A stretch of DNA of 64,000 nt from Actimicrobium sp034313845 (GCF_034313845.1 NZ_JAVIWN010000001.1); one strand, 5' to 3'. Positions 1 through 9,061 are shown, numbered from the stretch's first letter. Notes: generated by a model from the sequence alone, not told the origin. Numbers and translations: made by a program.

Positions 1-899
1 GGGACTTGTCCCCACTTGTGAAAGTCGAAGGCAATCGAATCGGCCCGCTCGATCCCCGCCAGTTGCGGTGCGATCTCCGGCGACAGCATGCCGAGCGCGC
101 CATACGCGCCATCGACATGAAACCAGATGCCGTGACGCGCGGCGATATCGGCGATCGCAGTTAGATTGTCGACCGCACCGACATCGACGGTGCCTGCCGT
201 GCCGGCAATAAAAAACGGTTGCAGGCCGGCGGCGATGTCGGCAGCGATGGTGCTTTCGAGGACGGCGATATCCATTTCGAAGGCGGCGTTTTCCGGGATG
301 CGACGCAGCGCATCGAACCCCAGGCCGCACAGGTCAAGCGCCTGCGCAATACAACCATGCGCACCGTCCGAGGTATAGGCAACCAGCCGGTTGCCGCTGA
401 CGCCGCGCTCGCGCACCGAACCGCCCAGCGCACGCGTGCGTGCCACCAGCAACGCAATCATGTTCGCCATCGACGCACCGGTGACGAACAGGCCGGTGGC
501 CTCGTCCGGAAAACCGAATAGCTCGCGCACCCATTGCAGCACCTGACGCTCGACCACAATCGGCATCTGGTTACGGCCACCGAGATTGGCATTGAGCCCG
601 GCCGCCAGCAGTTCGGCCATCATGCCAACCGGGGTACCACCACCTTGCACCCAGCCAAAAAAGCCCGGATGGGCGTTGCCCGGACCGTACGGCAGGACCG
701 ATTGCATGAACGTCGCATGGGCATCGGCCAGCGTGCCCGGTGTATGCGGCATTGCTTCTTTGAACGCCTCCCGCGCGCTTGCCGGAATGGGTTGCCAGAC
801 CGGTCGGTCACGCAGGTGCTGCTGATAGTCGAGCATGTCATCGAGCATCCGATGACTCTGTTCTCTGAAGTCTTGCCAGTTGTCGGGGTCGAGTGTCAC
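1..899 (-). CDS. Pyridoxal-phosphate-dependent aromatic amino acid decarboxylase family protein (N-terminal part, runs off window)
   Basis: Reading leftward from a GTG at 899 gives an open frame to base 1 (about 299 residues). It begins VTLDPDNWQDFREQSHRMLD, the usual start of bacterial group II (DDC-like) decarboxylases. Near the window edge it contains HVDGAYGA and then FDFHKWGQV, the PLP-lysine motif, with K295 close to its position in animal DOPA decarboxylase. These enzymes release CO2 from aromatic L-amino acids in the cytoplasm. The frame stays open upstream of the GTG, and no clear ribosome site was found, so the start rests on family alignment. The C-terminal third lies outside the window, so the substrate cannot be judged. 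A decayed copy of an internal piece of such a gene lies at 6969-7049. Confidence 0.85.
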   Translation of the reverse strand, partial: MTLDPDNWQDFREQSHRMLDDMLDYQQHLRDRPVWQPIPASAREAFKEAMPHTPGTLADAHATFMQSVLPYGPGNAHPGFFGWVQGGGTPVGMMAELLAAGLNANLGGRNQMPIVVERQVLQWVRELFGFPDEATGLFVTGASMANMIALLVARTRALGGSVRERGVSGNRLVAYTSDGAHGCIAQALDLCGLGFDALRRIPENAAFEMDIAVLESTIAADIAAGLQPFFIAGTAGTVDVGAVDNLTAIADIAARHGIWFHVDGAYGALGMLSPEIAPQLAGIERADSIAFDFHKWGQV

Positions 900-1061
900 G
901 TGTGCGGTTATCCGGAAGCCTGCCCCAGGGAAAAGGGCATGTTGTCGAATGATGCGTGTTTCGAGTGAAAAGCGGAAGTGCGAGCAACGGTTCTTTTGGT
1001 CCGCTATTCGGCAGATCGGAGGACAGTCTGTCCAGACCGCTACGCGTGTCAACAAATAAAA

Positions 1062-1089
1062 GGAACCAGACTGAGTCGCGTGCCACACA
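1062..1089 (+). promoter_or_regulatory. hrp box (HrpL-type promoter), perfect match
   Basis: GGAACC at 1062-1067, a 15-base spacer, then CCACACA at 1083-1089. This matches the consensus GGAACC-N15/16-CCAC-N2-A known for HrpL-dependent type III secretion promoters. It points right, toward the decayed frame at 1145-1458 and the phosphatase gene at 1491. The distance of 400 bases to 1491 is long, so the box may have belonged to the decayed gene. Confidence 0.7.
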
Positions 1090-1144
1090 CGCCGGTGGAT
1101 TGCGATGCGAGGCCATTTTTTGGCGCAATAAGAGGCAGTGTTAA

Positions 1145-1458
1145 GTGATCCTGTTGAACCCGTTTCAAAGTATTCCTGCACCGCCGCACAGTGAGGGTGG
1201 TGGGATTTTTGCAAATCAACTCATCGTTCTTTCTGAGTAAAAAATAGTCGTTGAAAATTAATTAATAACAGTCGAGGGCAAGAGCTAAAGGGCTACGAAG
1301 GAGGAAGTCTTTCAAAAAAAGAAAGCGACAAGGTTAAAAGTGCGGAAAGAGGAATTCAGGCACAGGCAGGAGTACGTCGACTCGGTAGATCATTCAAGAA
1401 TATGCTTACGCCGGGGATGAGTGATGCAGATAAAATAAATGCATACAAGAAAAGATAA
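1145..1458 (+). pseudogene. Possible decayed effector gene between hrp box and phosphatase gene
   Basis: Two open pieces follow the hrp box. From GTG 1145 (or TTG 1154) a frame reads NPFQSIPAPPHSEGGG and stops at 1238, resembling the Ser/Pro-rich start of a type III effector. From 1255 another frame, without a usable start, reads about 67 residues including ERGIQAQAGVRRLGRS and MSDADKINAYKKR, then stops at 1456-1458. The composition is protein-like in both. The simplest reading is one short gene broken by a frameshift or deletion, but two unrelated scraps remain possible. Confidence 0.3.
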
Positions 1459-1490
1459 TACATTTAACTCATTAACTCGAGGACTTTATT

Positions 1491-3929
1491 ATGAAACGCG
1501 TAGGCCAATATTTACAACGTCAATATTCAAGAATAGTTGATAATGTGTACAGAAAAAATAATCATGATCCTTGCGCTGCGCCAAGAACACAATGCCATAA
1601 AAACAGCGAATTTAGGAAGCGCACTGATAGTCATTTGAGTGATGATCTAAAAAATTGTTTCAAGAAAAAAACCGAGCAGGAAGAAATAGAATATCAATTA
1701 GAATTACGCAGAAAGTCTGAAAGACAAAAACTTGAAAATGAAAAACTGAATGGACCATTGAGTATTTATCATTTGTCAGAACTGACGGCCAAAGAGTTTA
1801 ACTTTGAAAAGGTAAATAAAGGCAACAAGGAGGAATTATATGATTTATTTTTGGAGCTAGAAGAAAATACATATAAATTTAAAAGCAAGTGGAAATATGT
1901 AAAAAATTTTTTTGAAGATGAGATTAAAAATGCTTCAGTAGAAAATCCCGTTGTAACTTGTCGATTCCCAGATAATGTTCCACTCGTAGAAAGTACGGCA
2001 ATTCCTGATCATACTCGTCCTAATGTATTTATTCATGCAAATACGATGGATCTTGGTACTGATAGAAAATTCATTGCGTCACAAAGACCCAAGGGAAGTG
2101 AAATTCCGGGATTCTGGAATGCAGTTCGCGAACACTCTGTTTCTGTAATTATTGATTTGACGAATGCAAACGATGCGAAGGACCGAGATTGGAAGAATTA
2201 TTGCCCCACATTGCCTTTCTGGAAAATGGATTTTAAAGGTTTCCGTGTAATTAAAAAAGTCTTGCAAGGTGAAAAGAATACATCCGACTTCTTCAAGGAA
2301 AATATCCGGCAGCAGAGCCTAGTCATCCATTTAGATAATGCATCACATTCGCTGGAAAGAATAAATTTTCATCAATGGCCTGATGGCAGGGTTGTAGACC
2401 CGAAGGTATTGATCGACCTTGCTGACCTAGCCGAATCGCTAGCAAAAAATAAAACCGATCCGATATTAATCCATTGCAGAGCGGGGGTTGGAAGAACAGG
2501 GACGTTGATGAGTTTCATGGCTGCCAGGGAGATCCTTTCCAAGAAACTCGCCGCCACCGATACGGTGCCTGATATGCAGGCAATTCTTCACACTGTGCTT
2601 GAAGTCGTGGCAAAAGGACGTATTGCTCGCGGGCGATTGTTTGTGCAAGAAAAGGAACAGTTTGCATTGATTGTGGATGCACTCATTCTGCATTTTGAGA
2701 ATGTGAAAGTTAAGCCGACACCGTTGCCCCAGAATATCGGTGTACCGCTCGCTGCAAACGCAGCCGTTCGTTTACGAGAGCGCATCAAGCAAAGCAATAA
2801 AACAATCCTGGGAAAAATTGGCACTAAACCTCGCACCAATGCGTTGTCAGCCATCACAGAAGTTGATGAGTCAAATTTGTCTACCGCTGAAGTAAAAGAC
2901 ACCGTAAGGCATCTGCCCACCGCTATGAGCGGCAGTTTTGTAGCACCTCTGTCGGCCAATAAAGACCGCTCTGATGATCAATTTGACGCCCAGGTTGAGC
3001 AAGACATTCCAGGCATTGCCTCCTCGGTGTGGAACACATTGAATGTCAATTCCCCTGAAAGGGAGTTGGATTGCCTGAACGCCGATGAAGTCGATGACAA
3101 CGGCACCAACGTGTCATGTCCCAGGCACTCTGCGGTCGAGGTAGACATTCCAGGAAATAGCAAAAAGATTCATGCGAACCATGTGCATTTTCAACCGTCC
3201 CGCTCTGAGGTAGAACTGGGGCTGAATGGAAATAGCTACATCGCAGGGCAAGCGCCAAGGCAATTTGATGCCTGTGAGCGCTTGCTGTTCAAGGGCATAG
3301 AATCCCGGCAGGGAATTTTCCAGATCGTTTCCGAGCGGTCACAACAGGCGTTGGTCGGCCCGGACTCCGATCGCGAATCCGGGAGATCCATCAGGTCGTT
3401 GATCGAGCAGCTGCGCGAAGGGATGGCACATAATCCGACGCTGACCATTGGCGGACGCTACGAGGTGGATTCCCTGGAGCACTGGCTTGATGGAACGTCG
3501 TCATCGACGTATTTGCTCACGGTAAAAGACACACATGCGGATAACCGACTTATCTCGATTCCTCTGACACAGACGGGCTTGAAGTTTGAAGATCGTGTTC
3601 TGAAAGTACCGGAAATCGCTGCGGCCAGTGAAGAATTAGCTGCTCATCTTGCGGTTAGCGACGTGTTCTATCCCCAGGCCGTTGTTGAGCCCATCATCAT
3701 CAGTACCGCCGGCGTCGGCCGCAACGCCACGCTGATGGTCTACCGGCAAATCAAGTCGCTCATAGGAAGCGGAGAAATTACTACCGAAGGCGAACTTCAT
3801 GCAGCCTTACTGCGCGAAATTACGATCGGACGTAATGCACGGGGACCACGGTTCGTGCATTCGGAAGCGCAACTGGAACAGTTGACGGCTGCGCTGGTGG
3901 CGTTGCTGCCTGGTCAGGCATCCGCGTAG
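1491..3929 (+). CDS. Eukaryotic-type protein tyrosine phosphatase with a C-terminal pseudophosphatase domain; candidate type III effector
   Basis: 812 residues with no signal peptide. Residues about 160-400 form a PTP domain: FIASQRPKG followed by GFWNAV (the YIASQGP...FW motif), WPD general acid at 296-298, and signature HCRAGVGRTG with nucleophile C329 and R335. This part should be an active phosphotyrosine phosphatase like YopH, SptP or HopAO1. Residues about 520-800 repeat the fold in degenerate form: YIAGQAPRQ is recognisable, but the signature reads STAGVGRNA, with S738 in the cysteine position and R744 kept. The same module occurs in the proteins at 9062 and 12568. The start ATG follows GAGG by 8 bases. 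The first ~900 bases are AT-rich and the rest much GC-richer, suggesting a mosaic gene. The 3' end overlaps the convergent gene at 3914 by 16 bases. Injection into host cells is inferred. Confidence 0.85.
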   Translation: MKRVGQYLQRQYSRIVDNVYRKNNHDPCAAPRTQCHKNSEFRKRTDSHLSDDLKNCFKKKTEQEEIEYQLELRRKSERQKLENEKLNGPLSIYHLSELTAKEFNFEKVNKGNKEELYDLFLELEENTYKFKSKWKYVKNFFEDEIKNASVENPVVTCRFPDNVPLVESTAIPDHTRPNVFIHANTMDLGTDRKFIASQRPKGSEIPGFWNAVREHSVSVIIDLTNANDAKDRDWKNYCPTLPFWKMDFKGFRVIKKVLQGEKNTSDFFKENIRQQSLVIHLDNASHSLERINFHQWPDGRVVDPKVLIDLADLAESLAKNKTDPILIHCRAGVGRTGTLMSFMAAREILSKKLAATDTVPDMQAILHTVLEVVAKGRIARGRLFVQEKEQFALIVDALILHFENVKVKPTPLPQNIGVPLAANAAVRLRERIKQSNKTILGKIGTKPRTNALSAITEVDESNLSTAEVKDTVRHLPTAMSGSFVAPLSANKDRSDDQFDAQVEQDIPGIASSVWNTLNVNSPERELDCLNADEVDDNGTNVSCPRHSAVEVDIPGNSKKIHANHVHFQPSRSEVELGLNGNSYIAGQAPRQFDACERLLFKGIESRQGIFQIVSERSQQALVGPDSDRESGRSIRSLIEQLREGMAHNPTLTIGGRYEVDSLEHWLDGTSSSTYLLTVKDTHADNRLISIPLTQTGLKFEDRVLKVPEIAAASEELAAHLAVSDVFYPQAVVEPIIISTAGVGRNATLMVYRQIKSLIGSGEITTEGELHAALLREITIGRNARGPRFVHSEAQLEQLTAALVALLPGQASA

Positions 3930-5206
3930 ATACTCAGCAGTAGCGGTTGTGCCAGTGTCTTGTCGAACGCGATGATCTGTCGGCACATGCTGCGATCGAT
4001 GAAGTGTCCCGCTGCCAACAAGAGTGATCCGTTCGGCAAGACCAGATCCTGCGCCAGCGTGACCCCCGGTTGCACTGTGGCTGCAGGAATTTGAATCGCG
4101 TTGCGCGCGGTCTCGGCGTTGCCCGCCAGGCTGTCGAGCATCCGGAACAACGCTGTCACAAGCTGTGGATCGTACTGCTTGCCGTGATCCTGCAAGAGCA
4201 TTTCCCTGGCCTCGTCCGGCCATATCTTGCGCGGATAAATCTGGCCGGTTTGCAGGTTGTCGTAATCGCTGACCAGCGCCAGGATGCGTGCACCCAGCGG
4301 GATGTCGTGGCCGTTCAGCCCATCGGGATAGCCACTGCCGTCGAAGCGCTCCTGTTGCGCGCGCACCAGTTTTGCGGCACCGCGCAGTTCGGTCAGCGGC
4401 ATCAGCAACTGCTCACCCTGAATCGGATATTTGCGGTACTCGCTGCTTTGTTCGCGGCTCATCACCGCCCGCGGCAATTTGAGCATGTCATCGGTCAGTC
4501 CGATCTTGCCGATGTCATGCATCATCGCCGCCAGGTAGATGTCTTTTGTGGTGGTGTCGTCGCAACCCAGTTGCACGGCAAGTTGGCGAGCGAGGTCGGC
4601 GACGCGCAACGAATGACCAGCCAGATTGCCACCGCGCATTTCAATCAAATTGGAGAACACCTTGATTGACAACAGGAAATGGGTTTTCAGCTCGGTATTG
4701 AGTTCGACCAGATTGTCCCGGGCCTGCTCCAGTTCGGCAGTGCGCTCGCGCACCTTGGTTGCGAGACTGTCATTGAGCATCACCAGTTCACTATTTTGCA
4801 ACAGGGTCAGCGCTTCCAGTCGTCTGCGCTCCTGTTCAAGCAGCTTGTGTTCAAGTGCATGTCGCACCGTCAGAAGGATGTCGTTATCGTCCCACGGCTT
4901 CGTGATGTAACGATAAATTTCGCCGCGGTTGATGGCATCGAGAATAGTCGCGATATCGGCATGGCCGGTCAGCAGCAGACGCACCGTGTCGGGCCACCAG
5001 ATGCGGACTTCCTCCAGAAATTGCGCGCCACTCATGACGGGCATACGCATGTCGGAGATCACCAGGTCGACCGGATGTTGCGCCAGTAGTTCAAGCCCTG
5101 CGGCACCGCTGTCTGCGATCAGTATCTTGAAATTTTCATTGCGAAACAGGCGGCACAACGCGGACAAAATGTTGGGCTCGTCATCAACCAGCAGAATCAG
5201 GGGCAT
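3914..5206 (-). CDS. Response regulator with HD-GYP domain (RpfG-type c-di-GMP phosphodiesterase)
   Basis: 430 residues. The N-terminal receiver domain starts MPLILLVDDE and has the acidic pair, phospho-acceptor D52 in VISDMRMP, LLTGHA and the conserved K in TKPW. A coiled linker (about 125-180) leads to an HD-GYP domain with the metal-binding HD pair H230-D231 in MMHDIGKIG and the signature RFDGSGYPDG. This family hydrolyses cyclic di-GMP in the cytoplasm. The start at 5206 was chosen because the receiver fold begins there; upstream in-frame sequence lies inside the kinase gene. Its partner kinase ends 13 bases upstream, so the two form a two-component operon, and the receiver is expected to gate phosphodiesterase activity. 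It is convergent with the phosphatase gene. Confidence 0.9.
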   Translation of the reverse strand: MPLILLVDDEPNILSALCRLFRNENFKILIADSGAAGLELLAQHPVDLVISDMRMPVMSGAQFLEEVRIWWPDTVRLLLTGHADIATILDAINRGEIYRYITKPWDDNDILLTVRHALEHKLLEQERRRLEALTLLQNSELVMLNDSLATKVRERTAELEQARDNLVELNTELKTHFLLSIKVFSNLIEMRGGNLAGHSLRVADLARQLAVQLGCDDTTTKDIYLAAMMHDIGKIGLTDDMLKLPRAVMSREQSSEYRKYPIQGEQLLMPLTELRGAAKLVRAQQERFDGSGYPDGLNGHDIPLGARILALVSDYDNLQTGQIYPRKIWPDEAREMLLQDHGKQYDPQLVTALFRMLDSLAGNAETARNAIQIPAATVQPGVTLAQDLVLPNGSLLLAAGHFIDRSMCRQIIAFDKTLAQPLLLSIYADA

Positions 5207-5219
5207 GGCGGGACTCTCG

Positions 5220-6614
5220 TTAAATGGGTTGTCGCAACGGCAGGGTGACCCGGAACGTCGTGCCGACTCCCACGGTACTGTCGACATCAATCCGGCCATG
5301 GTGCTTGCTGACGATGCCATAGGACATCGATAGCCCGAGACCCGTACCGGTGCCGATTGGCTTGGTGGTAAAAAAAGGATCGAAAATGCGCTGGCGATTC
5401 TCTGCACTGATACCGGAACCGTCGTCGGCCACTTCGATCCAGGCGGACTTGGACGTGCAGCCGGTCCGGATCGTGATAGTGCCGCGTGCAGTACCAATTG
5501 ACTGCGCGGCATTGATGATGAGGTTCATGACGACCTGATTGATTTGCGACGGCAGGCACTCGACATCGGGCAGTGTGCCAAAGGCGAGGATCACATTGGC
5601 CTTGTAACGCACTTCATTGCTGACAATATTGAGGGTCGAATTGATACCCGGGTGCAGGTCAGTGAGTTGCCAGTCCATCGCATTATCAACGCGTGAAAAA
5701 TCCTTCAGGTCCTGAACGATCTGTCGTACCCGCACAATGCCTTCCAGTGATTCGCGCATCATCACCGGGATATCGGCCTTCAGGTAACTGAGATCAATGC
5801 GATCACGCAGCGCACTCAGATCGTGGCGTATCGCGGCCTGGCTGATCAGCGGCTCGGATTTTTCATAGGCATCGAGCATGTCCATCAGTTGTGCCAGGTA
5901 CCGATCCAGCATTCCGAAATTGGAAAAAATATAGCTGATCGGATTATTGATTTCGTGCGCCACACCCGCAGCAAGCTGGCCGATCGAGGCCAGTTTTTCT
6001 GATTGCAGCAGTTGTTGTTGCAGGCTTATCAGCTGCTCATTGGCCCGTGTCAGCTCATCATTGCGTCGCATCAGTTCAGCGGTGCGGTGGATGACCAATT
6101 GCTCAAGATCGACATGCACTTTTTGAAGCGCTTGCTCGGCGTGTTTTTGCGCACTGACATCTTGCAGCGTCTCGATGGCGCCCACTACATTGCCTAACCG
6201 GTTGTAGACCGGCCCGGCAGAGAACTGAATCCACTTGCCTCCATGTACCATGCGCGGAAAAAAAGTTTCGCCGATGAACGTGCAGGGCATCAGCAGCGAG
6301 CAACGGACATTGTTCGGAAAATAGCTCTGGATCGGCCCGGTCAGATCACCGTCGATGATCAGGTCGGCCAGGACGGGCTGCTTCGTATCGTAAAAAGGCT
6401 GCCACTGATTTCTCGTGCCAAGCATGGCCGACGCCGGCACCCCCGTCAGGATTTCGCACGCGCGGTTCCATTGTGTGACGACGTGCTCGGTATTGATCGC
6501 GAAGGCGGGCACCGGTGAATCCTTCAGATGGCCGATACCATTGATGAAGTCGTTCTCGGTAGTTGCATTGAAATTGACGCGATAGTCAAACACGAAGTTA
6601 CGCGGTGGTGACAT
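5220..6614 (-). CDS. PAS-domain sensor histidine kinase
   Basis: 464 residues. A PAS-like sensor domain (about 25-150, VPAFAINTEHVVTQWNRACE) is followed by a coiled coil. The dimerisation domain carries the H-box GVAHEINNP with phospho-acceptor H220, and the ATPase domain has the N-box NLIINAA, G1 DDGSGI, F-box FDPFFTTK and G2 GTGLGLS. There is no clear transmembrane segment, so it probably senses a cytoplasmic signal. The group, with a long helix between H-box and N-box, resembles sensor kinases often paired with HD-GYP regulators, and the next gene encodes one. Autophosphorylation at H220 and transfer to the neighbour's D52 are inferred from family and gene order. Confidence 0.9.
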   Translation of the reverse strand: MSPPRNFVFDYRVNFNATTENDFINGIGHLKDSPVPAFAINTEHVVTQWNRACEILTGVPASAMLGTRNQWQPFYDTKQPVLADLIIDGDLTGPIQSYFPNNVRCSLLMPCTFIGETFFPRMVHGGKWIQFSAGPVYNRLGNVVGAIETLQDVSAQKHAEQALQKVHVDLEQLVIHRTAELMRRNDELTRANEQLISLQQQLLQSEKLASIGQLAAGVAHEINNPISYIFSNFGMLDRYLAQLMDMLDAYEKSEPLISQAAIRHDLSALRDRIDLSYLKADIPVMMRESLEGIVRVRQIVQDLKDFSRVDNAMDWQLTDLHPGINSTLNIVSNEVRYKANVILAFGTLPDVECLPSQINQVVMNLIINAAQSIGTARGTITIRTGCTSKSAWIEVADDGSGISAENRQRIFDPFFTTKPIGTGTGLGLSMSYGIVSKHHGRIDVDSTVGVGTTFRVTLPLRQPI

Positions 6615-6847
6615 GGTGGTAGTTAGGGTTGGCCTTCGCTATGGTTAGCAGCGCGGTTGCAGCGCAGTTGCAATAAAAAACAGTTCAACAAGTCCGCGAC
6701 CAGGACCTGCATTCAATGCCATGGAGCTGACTTTCTGCCTGATGCGATAGCCCGTTTCACTGAGCGATTCGGCAAAAAAATCATGTCCGCGCCTGTGTAA
6801 TGAAGATGCAAAAGCAGCCGCATTAACAGTTTCCTCATGGAAACTTT

Positions 6848-6866
6848 AGTCTATCTTAGATAGACT
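6848..6866. promoter_or_regulatory. Perfect 9-bp inverted repeat upstream of the kinase gene
   Basis: AGTCTATCT, one base, AGATAGACT, followed by ATTTTT. It sits 230 bases upstream of the kinase start and could be an operator or a weak hairpin. The rest of 6615-6968 shows no credible gene. Confidence 0.35.
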
Positions 6867-6968
6867 ATTTTTACGATCATCATTTGCTGTTACTTGAGGT
6901 CGAAATCATTGGATGGCTTTGAGTTTTTCCTTGCTGCTCCCACTAAAAAATCCGATAAGTTTCGGCGA

Positions 6969-7049
6969 CACAGGCCGGTGGCCTCGTTGGGCAAACCGTA
7001 CGGCTCGCGTGCCCATTGCAACACTTTGCGTTCCACGACAATCTGGTCT
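6969..7049 (-). pseudogene. Fragment of a PLP-dependent decarboxylase gene
   Basis: Read leftward this stretch encodes QIVVERKVLQWAREPYGLP and then NEATGL. The intact decarboxylase at 1-899 has IVVERQVLQWVRELFGFPDE and ATGLFVTG in the same order. DNA identity with about 486-570 is high but not perfect, so it derives from an old duplication or a lost paralogue. No start, stop or flanking homology survives. Confidence 0.75.
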
Positions 7050-7179
7050 CCGGGAAAGGGGCGTGTACCGGCACCATGCGGGTCATGGCGGCTTGATCGC
7101 TTTGCGTTGGCAGGCCTGCGATATCAGCCAGAGTCTCAAAGAGGCGGCGATCTCTTCTCCATTTTTTAGCGATTGCGAT

Positions 7180-7207
7180 GGAACTGTGCTGCATCCCGGA
7201 GCACTTA
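7180..7207 (+). promoter_or_regulatory. hrp-box-like promoter of the F-box/LRR gene (one core mismatch)
   Basis: GGAACT, 15 bases, GCACTTA. Against GGAACC/T-N15-CCAC-N2-A this has one mismatch in the second block. It lies 114 bases upstream of the ATG at 7321 and supports that start over earlier ones. Confidence 0.45.
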
Positions 7208-7320
7208 TCTGCCACAAACTGGCTGCGGCAAGCAGGCAGTCGGTGGCAGAAATAGCCACTCGTCTTTTGAGGTTCCGCAAGCGTCAAACGCGCTTTTTAT
7301 TCATTTACTGCCCCAAGCCT

Positions 7321-8646
7321 ATGCCATTTCCGACTCTGAAATTTCATCGTCCTTCGTTCGTCAAGAACACGCCTGCACTCAATGCGCTGACAGCCAAAGG
7401 TGCGCACGCCGCCGATGTGGCGATCAACGTCACGCAACACCGCAACGCGGAAAATCCTTCCCGTCGTCCTTTCAGTCATTACCGTGCGCGGGTAGCCGCC
7501 CTGACCGGGATGGCAAGGCAGCGAACGTCGTCGCCTGCACCACGGACTGCTGAATTGGCCGATCCCCTCATCGAACCTGCGCAGCCGCAAAGTACGTCGT
7601 CGCCATTACTGGCATTACCTGCTGACGTACTGGATGTGGTGTTGAAAAGTGCACTGTCAAATGATCATCTCATTGAACAAGTGAACCAGCTTCGCAGCAC
7701 AAACAAGCATCTGAAAGAGTGGGTTGATGACTACCTGCGGCAACCTGCGCAAAGTGAGTTGGCTCTGCGCATCACCGGCAACAGCATCCGCCATATCGCG
7801 CTATCCGACAAATTCAATGATGAAGAATTTCAGGCGCAAGTGAAAAACCTCATCGACAGAAACACGCACGTCGGTGCCAGCATCAGTGATATCGCTGACC
7901 CACGGCGACGTCAAATTGTGATCGATTGTCTTGCCAGCGCCACGCACCTGGTTTCCGTTGATCTCAACGCGAGTCAGATGCCAGAAAGCGTGGGTGCAGT
8001 GCTGGCTGCGACCAATGAACTGCGTACTGCCAATCCCGGCTTGACCCGGTTTCGGCTCGACATGAGTCACAACAACCTTGGCAATCAAGCAGCGCAAATA
8101 TTGGCGTCAAATTCCGCCATCACAAGGTTGGATGTGAGTCGCAACCAAATCGGGGTTCAAGGGGCGCAGGCGCTGGCGGCAAATACCATTATCGAAGAGC
8201 TGAATCTGAATCAAAATCAGGTTGGCTCCGACGGCGCACAGGCACTGGCGGCAAACACCCGCATCACGCAGTTGAATTTGAATTGGAACAGCATCGGCGA
8301 TTTAGCGATGCCGGCGTTGGCGGCAAACACCACCATTACACGGCTGTATTTGTGTGGCAACGACATCAGCGCGACTGGCGCTCAGGCACTGGCGACAAGC
8401 ACCACCATTGAAGAGCTCGATGTCAGTATCAACAACATCCACGATGACGGTATTGCGGCACTGGCGGAAAACACCTCCATCAAACGGCTCAATATTAGTT
8501 TTACCCACATGGGTCTTTTAGGGGTGCTGGCATTCGTGAGAAGCACCTTCCAAAGAGAGCTGGATGTGCGTGGGAATCTTCTCGGTAATTTAGGCTTGTT
8601 GGCATTGTCTGCAAACGATGCCCTGACGTTGCGACCAATGCCATAG
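7321..8646 (+). CDS. F-box-like/leucine-rich-repeat protein of GALA type; candidate type III effector
   Basis: 442 residues from ATG 7321. An earlier in-frame start at 6913 would run through the decarboxylase fragment and the hrp-like box and was rejected. The N-terminus is Ser/Pro/Arg-rich. At about 97-140 an F-box-like segment (LPADVLDVVLKSAL...LRSTNKHLKEWV) is followed by a spacer. From about 235 come ribonuclease-inhibitor-type LRRs of about 24 residues, such as LDVSRNQIGVQGAQALAAN and LNLNQNQVGSDGAQALAAN. F-box plus this LRR type is the layout of the Ralstonia GALA (RipG) effectors, which recruit host Skp1 to make SCF ubiquitin ligases. F-box detection here is by pattern only. A fragment of a related LRR end lies at 8871. 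Confidence 0.75.
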   Translation: MPFPTLKFHRPSFVKNTPALNALTAKGAHAADVAINVTQHRNAENPSRRPFSHYRARVAALTGMARQRTSSPAPRTAELADPLIEPAQPQSTSSPLLALPADVLDVVLKSALSNDHLIEQVNQLRSTNKHLKEWVDDYLRQPAQSELALRITGNSIRHIALSDKFNDEEFQAQVKNLIDRNTHVGASISDIADPRRRQIVIDCLASATHLVSVDLNASQMPESVGAVLAATNELRTANPGLTRFRLDMSHNNLGNQAAQILASNSAITRLDVSRNQIGVQGAQALAANTIIEELNLNQNQVGSDGAQALAANTRITQLNLNWNSIGDLAMPALAANTTITRLYLCGNDISATGAQALATSTTIEELDVSINNIHDDGIAALAENTSIKRLNISFTHMGLLGVLAFVRSTFQRELDVRGNLLGNLGLLALSANDALTLRPMP

Positions 8647-8804
8647 ATAATTTTTTCGCCACCACTGTCGTATGGTGCAACGTGCGATGTGGCGATTTTT
8701 TTTCAAGACGATTGATTGCAGCCGGGTCTTCGCCAGGATGATCAAGATGCAGAGTTGCCAGAAGTTGGCAAGCGAGGCGACACCAACCATCGACGGTCTC
8801 TCGC

Positions 8805-8868
8805 GTAGGGTGCAATAAACAAAGGGCATTGCACCGAATGCATCGCTGATCGGCGTCAAGACTGCTAA
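8805..8868 (+). repeat. Interspersed palindromic repeat, copy A (left half only)
   Basis: Starts GTAGGGTGCAATAA and continues AGGGCATTGCACCGAATGC, then GATCGGCGTCAA. The right half seen in full copies is missing. The preceding 20 bases also match the spacer between copies at 19836-19885. Bases 8647-8804 show no gene. Confidence 0.8.
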
Positions 8869-8870
8869 CT

Positions 8871-8930
8871 GCCGGTATTGAGGCACTGGCAGAAAACGCA
8901 GGCCTCAATCCGTTTTCAGCAGTGGGATGA
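8871..8930 (+). pseudogene. C-terminal scrap of an LRR gene
   Basis: The frame reads AGIEALAENAGLNPFSAVG and stops. GIEALAENAG closely matches the repeat GIAALAENTS in the LRR gene at 7321. It directly follows repeat copy A, so a second GALA-like gene was probably lost here, leaving only its end. Confidence 0.5.
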
Positions 8931-8952
8931 CAGGAATTTTCTTGCCATGCAG

Positions 8953-8980
8953 GGAACTGCTGGTCGTTTCAGATTACTTA
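8953..8980 (+). promoter_or_regulatory. Degenerate hrp-box-like sequence upstream of the LRR/pseudophosphatase gene
   Basis: GGAACT, 15 bases, TTACTTA: the first block fits, while the second has TTAC instead of CCAC. The spacing and the ACTTA end resemble the box at 7180. It is 82 bases before ATG 9062. Confidence 0.25.
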
Positions 8981-9061
8981 TGCAGCAATTGCGTTGGACA
9001 CGTCCTCGGCAATTTGGCAGCGGGGAAGTGCCGATCACCTGACTTGAAAGAAACATGCGTC

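Noticed and set aside
6913..7320. Extension of the F-box/LRR gene to an upstream start at 6913
   Set aside because: The extension reads antisense through the decarboxylase fragment and through the hrp-like promoter; effector-like composition begins only at 7321.
8953..8980. Counting this as a firm hrp box
   Set aside because: The CCAC block is TTAC; kept only as a low-confidence site.
8927..9061. Start of the LRR/pseudophosphatase gene at 8927
   Set aside because: It overlaps the end of the LRR scrap and the promoter-like site; the sequence is Cys-rich and unlike an effector N-terminus.
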